DNA of 64,000 nucleotides, taken from positions 103,461,164 through 103,525,163 of the forward strand of contig CM077116.1 of NCBI GenBank assembly GCA_039619475.1, in the 5' to 3' direction. Below the pieces are notes generated by a model. The model made no database searches, had not been told where the DNA came from, and saw only the letters and a list, made by a program, of their open reading frames with translations. The stretch is from Icerya purchasi (lineage: Eukaryota > Arthropoda > Insecta > Hemiptera > Monophlebidae). Positions 10,695-20,080 of this stretch are shown piece after piece. How positions within the stretch are numbered: the first letter of the stretch is position 1; each line of letters begins with the position of its first letter. The position numbers were made by a program, and so were the translations under genes.

Positions 10695-11105
10695 TGTTGA
10701 AAAAAAGTGTAATGATCGCATGGACCTTGATGTCGAAGAGTCCAGTCCGTTTCTCAGTGTGAATGTTTAATGTATAACATGAACGAAATATAACAAGTAA
10801 TTTTGACCAAACTGATTATAATTGTATTGCAATGTGTGCAAATAATGGAGTTAATTCCCAAACAATACTCTCCCATGCTTGACTGGGATGCACTCCACCT
10901 CTTACCCATATTTATTATTCCTAACCAAATACCTTCATCTCACTAGCATATAAAAACTATTATCTTATAACTGATGCAGCAGAAAAGTTCTGTAAACTTC
11001 CCCCCCCCCCACCCATTTACAAAGCTGTTCAAACATAGCTTCAGAATGAAATGAATACCACATCAAGAAGTATACATGTCAGTCCAAAAAGTACTCCTCA
11101 TGCAG
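10695..11105. repeat. Diverged 0.4-kb direct repeat, copy 1
   Basis: This block matches 11470-11880 along its whole length with many substitutions and small gaps. Shared landmarks in order are TCTCAGTGTGAA, ATAACATGAAC, a CTTGA-GGG(A/C)GCACTCC segment, TTTATTATTCC, CATCTCACTAGCA, GAAA(A)GTTCTGTAAAC and AAGTATACATGTC, ending in AAAGTACTCCTCA. No reading frame is conserved. Confidence 0.75.
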
Positions 11106-11469
11106 AAATTACTCCATGTAGGAGTAAAATAGCCACATTTATAAAAAAACATCAAATTTTGTGTGAAAAATGCCGTTTAACCTCCAGAATATTCACCATT
11201 TAGGTGCAAAACAGCGTTTTTACTGTAAAATACTCCCATTTCCATCTAAAATCGCATCAATTTTATTATAGTCGCCCTCTTAGGGAAAAACCCTCATTTC
11301 TTTTTTTACTATAGACGCAACATTTTAGTTAATTTGATGACATACATGTGATGTAACAACACTTTGTATACACATTCATGTTCTAATGAACGTTTCACTA
11401 TCTATCCTCAAACATTACCATCTGTAACAGAGTTGATGGGTTCGTTGTAATACATACATGCTCAGTGCA

Positions 11470-11880
11470 GATTACAATTATAAAAATCGAAATGATAGCA
11501 TGGATCCATCTGTCGATGAGCCCATTGCATCTCTCAGTGTGAACATTTAATGAATAACATGAACACCATGCGAGTACAGCGACTAATTTTTGCTCGAGCA
11601 TATTATAACTGCCATGCAATGCGCGCAATACCCAAGTTAATTACGAAGCATCACTCCCCCCTGCTTGATGGGGCGCACTCCTTCTCTTTCCCATGTTTAT
11701 TATTCCCCACAAAACACCATCATCTCACTAGCACACAAGAACCATTATACTATAAGCAATGCAACAGAAAGTTCTGTAAACCTCCAACAACCGACCACAA
11801 ACCTGTTGAAACATAGATTAATAATGAATTGAATGTCATATCATGAAGTATACATGTCGACCTGAAAAGTACTCCTCACT
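11470..11880. repeat. Diverged 0.4-kb direct repeat, copy 2
   Basis: Second copy of the block at 10695-11105, offset by about 775 bases. The ORFs predicted across it on both strands are not conserved in copy 1 and are therefore not supported as genes. Confidence 0.75.
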
Positions 11881-11989
11881 TATATCGAATTAAAAAAATG
11901 TACTTAAAAGGATAGCTAATCGTCACATTCGGAGATATAATGTATGAGATAAATGAAAAAAAAAATCTTCAAAGATGGGGAAAAATTGA

Positions 11990-12365
11990 GTAAAATTGTG
12001 TGAAAGGTAGTAAAACACTAGAAAAACGATGTGAAATAACATAAATTGATGAAAAAATAGTGCAAAAAGGACCTAAAACAGAAGAACATGTTAAGAAATA
12101 GTCGAAAATAATTAGTAAAATTGTGTGAAAGTCACTAAAATCACCAGAAAAACGATGTGAAATAACATAAATTGATGAAAAAATAGTGCAAAAAGGACCT
12201 AAAACAGAAGAACATGTTAAGAAATAGTCGAAAATAATTAGTAAAATTGTGTGAAAGGCACTAAAATCACCAGAAAAACGATGTGAAATAACATAAATTG
12301 ATGAAAAAATAGCGCAAAAGGTCCTAAACAGAAGAACATGCTAAGAAATAATGGAAAACTGGTTA
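11990..12365. repeat. ~125-bp tandem repeat, three copies
   Basis: Units start at 11990, 12115 and 12241 with GTAAAATTGTGTGAAAG and contain AGAAAAACGATGTGAAATAA and GAAGAACATG(T/C)TAAGAAATA. The first two spacings are 125 and 126 bases. Copies 1 and 2 are almost identical; the third decays at its end. Degenerate relatives appear at 12365-12460 and 12930-13110. Confidence 0.9.
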
Positions 12366-12477
12366 CAATTAGTTAGAAACGAGGAAAAATGATGTAATAG
12401 TGTTATAGCATAAGAAAATTGTAAAAGAAGAAAATGTTTATTACATGTCTGTGCAACGGCGAGTGAAACTAGGGCGA

Positions 12478-12874
12478 TGAACGATGAAGTGCTGATTGAT
12501 AAACGTTTATAGGAGTTCCTTGCTCCCGCCAGCTTAAAAGGAATGGTTACAGAGATGTTTAAAGATTTCCTTAGTGTACAGGGTATGTCTGTAAATGTGT
12601 TGGGAAAACGTTAAGTAAATGTCTCGGGTCTTACAGATTCTCTTATTAAACGACTGTATGATAGTCTGTTGAGAATATTAAGTGGAACCTCCAGCAGCGG
12701 GTGGGCGAATACAAAAAAAATCATGTTGATGCATTAGATCAAGCGTTCAAAGATGTGACTTTTAAATCCCAATAATCAAATGGAGATCACGATTGCAGTC
12801 CTACAACGTTCAATGGCTGCGGCGATTGCTAAGCTGTATGTGTGCATTGCTGAAGTGGAAGGATTGAAAGCATA
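12478..12874 (+). pseudogene. Decayed gene relic, unknown protein
   Basis: Reading the plus strand gives long protein-like runs separated by isolated stops and a frame change: an initial MNDEVLIDKRL, then EFLAPASLKGMVTEMFKDFL, then a stretch with LTDSLIKRLYDSLLRILSG, then in another frame VDALDQAFKDVTFKSQ, and finally MEITIAVLQRSMAAAIAKLY ending at TAA 12872-12874. The composition (helical, charged, methionine-rich) is unlike the surrounding low-complexity DNA, so I read it as a former gene of about 130 codons. I do not recognise the family. It is the only gene-like signal in the centre of the element. Confidence 0.45.
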
Positions 12875-13439
12875 AATAATGATGGTTATCACTAGCAACG
12901 ATCGAAATATTAAAGAGTTGTAAGAAAAAACCTAACAAAGATGATGAAAGAATGATGAAAATTGTGAGAAAGGTGGTAAAAACACTGGAAAAAATGGCAT
13001 TAAATAGCAAAAATTGACTGAAACGGTGTAAAAGTATTAAAATGTAGGAAAAACGAAGAGAAATGTTGGAAAATTGGTTATAATTAGTCAAAAGTGATGA
13101 AAACGTTTACCACATGTCAATGTCACTGCTTTTACATCTAAAATATTGCAAAGGTAAAACTCAATGTCTAAGTTGTGAGGGTAATGTGATTATTCTTTGT
13201 TAACCTCTTTATCATGCACATATCAAACATAACAAAATATATATTTTTACCTCTCTCATTCTATAACTGTATCTGTACCTGTGTTCACGCATGAACGGAT
13301 GTTTTCTACTAACACACTCATATATTTTACATGCATCCATACTCACCCACAAACACACATCATCTCGCATATAATGACAATACAATTTCACCATGCATCT
13401 CTCTCTTCATAATCATGAATTCTAATCATAGTCATCATC

Positions 13440-13841
13440 CTACATTTCAAAAATAATAGTATGAGGGAAATTTAAAGAAAAAATGTCAAATAAATCATCT
13501 TGGGACAATGCAAAGGGTGAGATAATAACTTTGCTAGCATGAATGTATATTTAGACTAATTTCATAACGTTGAAATGAATGATAATGGTATATAGCATGA
13601 ACGGAATGGAATGAAGGATTCATTATGATTAAAAATGTGTTGTTGTTTTGTATGACTTTGTAATAATGACAATACAGAAAAAACATTATGGATGATTGGA
13701 AAAAACTGTATGAGAGAATAATTGATTTTAGGTAATAAAATAGTATACTTCGATTAATTTTAAAACATGTTGTAGGATTTTTTCAGAAATGTACAAAAGG
13801 AATGTAAAGATTGATATATTAATTTTAATAGCATGAACAGA
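13440..13841. repeat. Degenerate ~195-bp repeat units in the centre
   Basis: The motif A-rich + TAGTAT-CTT-GA-TAATTT with a nearby AGCATGAA(C/T) recurs at about 13550, 13745 and 13840, and continues after the retrotransposon insertion at 15117, 15285 and 15890. It is related to the repeat blocks of the arms. Confidence 0.55.
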
Positions 13842-15116
13842 TGGAGTCAAAGATGACACCAAGAAAGGTTGCGCGAGGCTGAAATTCTAATACGTTGTTG
13901 TACAATTTTAGCTGTAAGGTTGGTTGCTGTCCGCTCTTACGATGGAAGTCGACGCAGTATGTTTTAGAGGTGGAAAATTTGAATCCGGTTTGTTAGCATT
14001 GGAGCCAACAAACCGGATTCAAATTTTCCACCTCTAAAACATACTGCGTCGACTTCCATCGTAAGAGCGGACAGCAACCAACCTTACAGCTAAAATTGTA
14101 CAACAACGTATTAGAATTTCAGCCTCGCGCAACCTTTCTTGGTGTCATCTTTGACTCCAAGTTGCGTTGGGCGGATCATATTACGGAGCTTCATAGGAGA
14201 TGTGTGAAGTCCTTGAATGTACTAAAGGTTCTAAACGGAAAAAAGAGCAGACCGCACACGAACACGCTCCTGATGATTTACCGCGTAATTATCCGATCAA
14301 AGATGGACTATGGATGCATACTGTATCGCACGGCGTCGAAATCATTACTTCGGAAGCTGGATACAATACACCATACTGCAACACGAAGAGCGTTAGGTGC
14401 TTATATCACTAGCCCCACACCCAGCATACTAGCGCTGGCCGGTGAACCACCGCTACAAATCCGAAGGCAGATGCTGACGGTAAACTATGGAGCAACAATG
14501 CTGACGAGGATAAATCATCCCAATCTAGCGTTAATGGACCTCTCAGGTACGAGCTCTATGGCAGCCAGGGTTCGAGCAGATTTAGCAGACCTGAACCTTG
14601 GAGTGGCCGAATTACTGCACCTACCACGGGAAAAGATTCGCCCCATCACTATGGACTGTGCATTACGGAAATGGAATGAAAGATGGATTAGCACTGATAC
14701 AGCAAATAAATTGCGCATGGTTAAAAGCACCATTTATCCTCTAAGGACGACGGCACAGGAAAGTCGCATGTATGAAAAAGTACTTGCCCGGCTTAGAATC
14801 GGCCATACCCCGCTAACGCATGCGTATATCTTAGAAGATGGTGAACCTCCAATTTGCGAACTCTGTGAGGAAACTAGGACGGTTCATCACCTATTACTAA
14901 AATGTAAGAAATATGAAAATTGTAGAGTGCAGAGCGATATACCTACGGATGATTTGAAGGATGTTCTCCGAGATGATATACCTACAACTCGTAAACTACG
15001 CTTGTACCTTATTTATACGGATTTAATGCGTTATCTTTAGTTAAGTTAAATTAAGTGGTCATAGCCGAAAGGCAATAAGTACCGCTGTTAAATAAATAAA
15101 AAAAAAAAAAAAAAAA
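13842..15116 (+). mobile_element. 5'-truncated non-LTR retrotransposon with foldback (inverted) 5' end
   Basis: The insertion has two parts. Bases 13842-13998 are the reverse complement of about 14003-14157, joined at a centre near 14000, so the first 155 bases of the truncated element are present in both orientations. The direct part runs to an A tail at about 15093-15116. The host element on both sides reads AGCATGAACAGA ... TATTTAGATTAATTTC, which matches an uninterrupted repeat unit at about 13541-13563, so the insertion limits are supported by an internal paralogue. The structure resembles twin priming, but a foldback with overlapping arms is unusual. Confidence 0.75.
14002..15040 (+). 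pseudogene. I-clade-like reverse transcriptase C-terminal part
   Basis: This is the end of a non-LTR reverse transcriptase. The coding frame begins inside the RT just after the catalytic YADD box, at about 14002, with GFKFSTSKT and then FLGVIFDSKLRWADHI (motif E). It stays open to TAG at 15038-15040. The thumb (RSKMDYGCILY) is at about residues 75-85 of the part counted from 14096. Near residues 255-272 is a CCHC zinc knuckle (CELC...HHLLLKC) preceded by RLRIGHTPLTHAYIL, typical of I-type elements. Between thumb and knuckle I see no RNase H catalytic residues, so this lineage lacks it or has lost it. Everything upstream of YADD is missing, so it cannot encode an active enzyme. Confidence 0.85.
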
Positions 15117-16205
15117 GATATTTAGATTAATTTCGTGTTATATTATTAAATTTTGAAGTTTGTTAGCATGAGGGAAAAGGAGTGGTTGCTACAGTATGAG
15201 TAAAACGAATCAAGTGTTTTCATAGATTAGTGATTATATAGAAGAAAAAATTATGTATGATCGGCTTTGTTATTGAAAAAATAGTATGCTTGGACTAATT
15301 TAAAAAAATGCATGATAGGTTATTGGAAGCATATGGTGTGTATTCATAGATGTCGTGATTGTATTGCTTTTGTCATGTATGGAAAATAAAAAAATTAAAA
15401 ACACTACTACAATTTCATGATGGTAAAAAAAAAAAAAAATGAAAAAAAAAATGAATTCATGATGTAATTATGAGGAGTGACTTCGTCATGTATGTTTACA
15501 ATAATATGTTTTCTATAGGTTAACTATTTGTGAATTCAGAAAAAAATTTGAATGATAAAAATGATATGTATGATAGATTAAAAAAATAATATGTTTGTTT
15601 TGAAAAATGAGTTAATGCCTTGTACAGAGATGATTAATTTTTTGGAAATGATAAAATATACTTAATTTGATTCTTAAATAATTATGCATGATTTGAAATT
15701 TGGAAAACTTGGAAGAATGGAACGAAGAGAATTTTTTTACAATTTCAGGAAAAACTATGTTATGATAAGTGACCATGAAAGAGATGTATTCGTGGTAATG
15801 AAGCAAGTAGTGTCTGTGGGCTATAAATGTATGTACGATATATTACAAAAGATTTGAACAAATGTTTGTGTAACAAATGAATAAAAATATAGTTGGGTTA
15901 ATTTAGTAACACAGAGAAAAAATATTATAGTGTTGGCGAGGTTAGTAATGTATGTTTAGAGGTCTTGACAGTGGGGGCGCCAGTGGTAATAGTGGCGAGA
16001 ATGAACGAAAAAAGAAAATAATAATCTTTTAGTCAACCTTTTTATGTTTGATGTGATAATTGTTCACAGATAGATACATGTATCTTCGACGTTTTTTATA
16101 ATCAAGCTGTTGTTCTCGAGAATATATCTCCCACTCGTATGTTGCAACTCTGATCTGCTTGTGCTAGTTCGTTTTTTTTCTTTGAACATGCTGTGTCTCG
16201 TAAAC

Positions 16206-17163
16206 TACTAGGTTTTCTACCTGTTGCTCTATTGATCAACACACCTCATAGACGAATTCTTCATCATGCTCATGCTCGTAACATGGTAGAAGTGATTTTA
16301 TCATATCATCCGGTTTTAATCTATCTGTAGAAATGCATAAATGTCTCCAACACAACTTGGAAATAATGTAATTATCATTTCTTTGGTGGCTGTAATGAAC
16401 AACTGACTTAAATCATTTATATTGAGATTATTCATAAGCTTCAGCGGATGGAAAACATGATCGTACCAGGCCTTCATTACCATAACGTTTTTCGCTGCAC
16501 AATGAAAACTATCATTCTCATTATGATGTTTACAGGTTATCAAATTGCTTATATCAAAATACTCTTCATGTAGATTCTCAATACTATGTAGTCGAAAGAC
16601 TTTATCCATATTAACGATTTCATAGTCTAAATCACTCAACAATTCAGACTTTTCGTTAAGTTCCATTAGTGTAAGTTTAGCATATACCGTTAAAATATAT
16701 ATGCGAGCTCTCGGTTTTTGAGATATTATCGTGAATATATCGCGTGCCATAAATGTTTCTTCCCGACAGGGAAATAATGAAGGATTTTTCAAGTGATGAC
16801 TCATCGAAGAACATTGTAAATGTGGCGTTTTTGATGAATGCCATGCTCTGCTTGGCTTATACAGTGTATGCAAACACTTTCCGCCAGACATATCAATCAT
16901 TGCTAGTTCGGTTACTCGAAAACCATAATCACAATCTATATGGATGCTGATATCTACAAAATATTCCGCTATATCTGCTTGTTCTGATAATAATACAGGA
17001 CCAATGATATTATGTACAGAAGATGTTGATCCTTCTGCTGTATAACCATCATCTGATTGCTGTGATTGAGGTGATGAAGTTGTATGCGAGACATATCACT
17101 CGAAAATGAATTCTGAATAAATTCGTCGACTTTAATATCAATCGAATCGGTATTGTTATTCAT
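16206..17163 (-). pseudogene. Right-arm copy of the broken unknown gene
   Basis: The 194-residue frame at 16316-16900 is residue-for-residue the same as the left-arm frame at 8942-9526, and the N-terminal 64-residue frame at 16969-17163 equals 8679-8873. The same frame changes occur at the same places. Because both copies share the lesions, the gene was broken before the arms were duplicated or last homogenised, unless a programmed frameshift is involved. It points towards the centre of the element from its own end, as its twin does. Confidence 0.55.
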
Positions 17164-17649
17164 GTTTGAATAATATTTTTAACTTTTTACTAAGAATGTA
17201 GAAAATTATTACTTTTAATGTTAGAGCAAACTTTTATTAATGCGTGAAGAACACAGCTTCAACAAATTCTACACGTTTAATGTAACACTAATACTGACTG
17301 CCTGAACAGATCCTTTCGAGATTCTAGCTCGATGCATGTCTTTGAAGAGGGCGGGTTGCACCAGAAAAACCACATTCCTTTGGTGAAAGCTGGTTGCATA
17401 CGCAAATGAACGAAATTTACAGGTGATCTTTAGGTTATGGGTGTTTGTGTGTAGGTGTGTACATGTCAACCGATTTTTCTACAAAAGATATGAAGGAGAA
17501 GATCCGGGCAGACTCGATGACCTTGACACAAGATCGAAATCAACGACATAGCAACATTCATGCAAGGAAATAAGCAGAGTACCTTTGAATTATGAGCGTA
17601 TGCGGACATATTGGGGGAAAATATGGAAGATATTGAAAAAAAAAAAAAA

Positions 17650-18370
17650 TATTTAGAGTTTGAAAAAAATGAAATAATCTTAAACTAACAGATTCGAAAA
17701 AAATTATTATGAATGATGAGAAAATCATTGTTAGCAGATGGATGCGTGGGAATGAATGGTATGGATTCACCGTAGTTTCAGGGGGGGGGGGGGGGGGGAT
17801 GTACTCATGAAAAATAATAGAAAAGAATTTAAGTTTGTGTAGGGTGGATAGGGGAGAGGGAAAATATGAAACAGCGTTAAATAAAAATATACTCGAATTA
17901 ATTTTTGAATACTTACGATTGGAAAAAGACTTTAGAGGGGAAAAAATATATTTTAGACTAATTCCATAATACATAGACATGAAAAATTATTATGAACAAT
18001 ATGAGGAATACCGTTAGAAGATGTTTACGTAATCATACTAGTGAAGATATCAATGGATTTATTTTTAGAACCTGAGAAAAAATAAAATAAGAAAATTATC
18101 AACGGACGGAGGAAATGATTGGAAGCGAAAAAAAATATAATTAGGCTGATTCTATAATATTAGACTTGAAAAAGTTATTATGAACGACAAGAGAACTACT
18201 GGTAGCAGATGAGTGCGAGGGAACATTATGTGCGAATGAAAGAGTGGCTAATACATTGACAGATTAATTTTTAGAATCGGAGAAACAAAACAGAAGAAAT
18301 AAACAGAAGCGTAAAAGAAAAATATAGTTAGGCTAATTCTATAATATTTTGACTCGAAAATAAAATATGT
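17650..18370. repeat. Degenerate ~190-240-bp repeat array, right arm
   Basis: Mirror copy of the array at 7480-8210. Core phrases on this strand are A-rich + TATAATTAGGCTGATTCT, ATTATTATGAACGACAAGAG and TAGCAGATG(A/G)(G/A)TGCG. Confidence 0.6.
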
Positions 18371-18383
18371 ACGAAGTGGTGGT

Positions 18384-18388
<5 letters not shown>

Positions 18389-18418
<30 letters not shown>
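18389..18418. repeat. (GT)n microsatellite in right arm
   Basis: Counterpart of the CA tract at about 7433-7458, equal in repeat number as far as I can count. Confidence 0.85.
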
Positions 18419-18419
<1 letters not shown>

Positions 18420-19214
18420 TATCGCGGTGTTTATTTCGGTGGTGACGGAGCGTGCATGGAATAGTACAGTGTACCTTTGTACAGGTTAACTCAATGCTTG
18501 ATATGTGTGCAAGAATGGACGGTGTGCTTTTGCAATGAACAGAGAATACGTAAAAATAAAAATAAAAAAATATCAATGGATTAAGTATAAGATCGGAAGC
18601 GGAAAAAGACGAAAAATATATATCAGGTGGCGGTGTATATGTGTGCGTGTGTGAACGTGTAGCGATCGTGAACAGGTTTCTATCGGTGGCGTGTGAGAGT
18701 GAGCATAGATGATCGGCTAGTTAATTTCAAAACGAACGACTGGAATTCACCTCACCTGGTGACAGTTTCAACTAGTTGCTGGAACATTTAAATATTTCCA
18801 TTACAGCCGCGGTCGCGCTTACATAATACATCTCGTAGCAGCACACTCGCCCGCTCTCATTCGACTGATGGACCGTTCAAATATTTTCTTTAAAAATAAA
18901 ATTTTTTGAAAAAAAAATGCTGGAATGGAGCACGACTTGGAAAATTCCTTTAAATTTTGGGTTCTAAGTGTTGAGATTCAAACGTTTTTATCACTCCGGC
19001 AAAATTTTACCCCTCCCAACCTCGAAAAATTAAAATTAAAAATTATGCTACATATATTACACACAGAGTCATATATAATACATACACATGATGATAGAAG
19101 GCGCGGGTATGGGAAAGCGAGTACACTTTCATGGCGGCTAAGGCTATGTTGAATATATGCATGGAAACGGTGTGAGCGCATTTATAGATAACAGTATGAA
19201 CGGGGAATCATGAA

Positions 19215-19640
19215 AATTTGAAGAAATTTTGGGCAAACTTGGGTGAATTTTAACCATATGGATACAAATTGGGGTGAACTTTCAGCACCTGTACACTAAT
19301 TGGGGGGGTAAATTTTGTCTACCTTGATGGGAATTAGGGATCGAATTAGCGGAACTGTCCAGGAAAATGGGGGGGGAACTCGGAGGAAATCCTTAAAATC
19401 AGGGGAAACTTGGGGTAACTTTGGGCTCTAAAAGAGAAATTGGGGTTAATTTTTAGCACCTGGACATAAATTTGGGTGAATTTTGGACATCTGGACACAA
19501 ATTGGGGTGAGTTTTGAGCACCTGGATGAGAATTTGGGGTGAAATTTCAGCAGCTTCCCGGGAAAATCGGGGGAAACATGGACACTCGGGGGAAACCTGG
19601 ACACTCGGGGGTACCTACCCTGGGGAAAATGGGGGAAACT
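19215..19640. repeat. Subterminal iterated repeat, right arm
   Basis: Mirror copy of 6205-6640: units around AATTTGGGGTGAA-TTTCAGCACCTGGA, ending next to the terminus with GGGGGAAACCTGGACACTC units. Confidence 0.7.
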
Positions 19641-19668
19641 GGCCCAGGTCCGCTATTTATACACTACT

Positions 19669-19674
19669 AACTCA
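19669..19674. repeat. Right 6-bp target-site duplication of the Polinton-like element
   Basis: AACTCA, identical to 6171-6176, directly after the CT terminus. Joining the flanks gives a plausible empty site. Confidence 0.85.
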
Positions 19675-20080
19675 TGGATTCATTTTTCATCTTTTAAACA
19701 GTAAGTTTCTTATAAACAATTGGTGATAAGCGCCATTTTAATACTTAGAATCTTTACTTTTATTTAGAAGATTTCTAATCTTAATTTAAAAATTTGTCGA
19801 AATTTAACTACCCATAATTTTTCTCATATTTATACCCTTTTGTGATTATTTTTGGCCGGTTTATATAGTTTTAAGTTTTGAATATAAAGTTACAAAATCG
19901 AAATAAAAAAAAAATAAAAACAATAGGAAACATGAGAAACTTACGAATTATATTCAACTCTTAGTTAACAATGTACAGTGATACATAGTCTGTAATTTGT
20001 TTCTACTTATACACATATACAGCCCCCCCTCCCCCCACACACATAAATTATTATTTTTTCGAATTAGCCACTAATAGACT
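19675..20080. other. Non-coding stretch
   Basis: A+T-rich sequence with a C run near 20020. I see nothing gene-like in it. Confidence 0.5.

Larger units (their letters stand above)
10381..15461. other. Central region of the Polinton-like element
   Basis: About 5.1 kb separate the two arms, of which 1.27 kb is a later retrotransposon insertion. The rest is low-complexity and repeat-derived: a diverged 0.4-kb duplication, a 125-bp tandem array with degenerate relatives, a gene relic near 12.5-12.9 kb and units of the ~195-bp repeat. No polymerase, integrase, ATPase or capsid reading frame can be seen on either strand. Confidence 0.7.
6177..19668. mobile_element. Polinton/Maverick-like element, 13.5 kb, without recognisable core genes
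   Basis: The element is bounded by AG...CT ends, a perfect 6-bp target duplication and inverted arms of about 4.2 kb each. Polintons are self-synthesising DNA transposons related to eukaryotic DNA viruses, with 6-bp duplications, long terminal inverted repeats and usually 15-20 kb of sequence coding for protein-primed DNA polymerase B, a retroviral-type integrase, an ATPase, a protease and capsid proteins. I see none of these. The arms each carry one broken gene; the 5.1-kb centre carries tandem repeats, a gene relic and a 1.3-kb retrotransposon insertion. It therefore looks like a non-autonomous derivative. The arms are far longer than the 0.1-1 kb usual for the group. The assignment rests on termini and duplication size alone; another integrase-type element is possible. 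Confidence 0.6.
15462..19668 (-). repeat. Right inverted arm (TIR) of the Polinton-like element
   Basis: Mirror copy of 6177-10380, ending in CGCTATTTATACACTACT. Sequence content is described under the left arm. The G run at 17781-17798 is longer than its left counterpart, which merges two small reading frames here that are separate on the left; that is a homopolymer effect and not a gene. Confidence 0.95.

Noticed and set aside
17558..17980. 140-residue ORF in the right arm
   Set aside because: In the left arm the same sequence is split in two because the C run has another length. It is not under coding constraint.
19514..19726. 70-residue Gly/Trp-rich ORF
   Set aside because: It translates the subterminal GGGGAAA/ACCTGGACA iterations.
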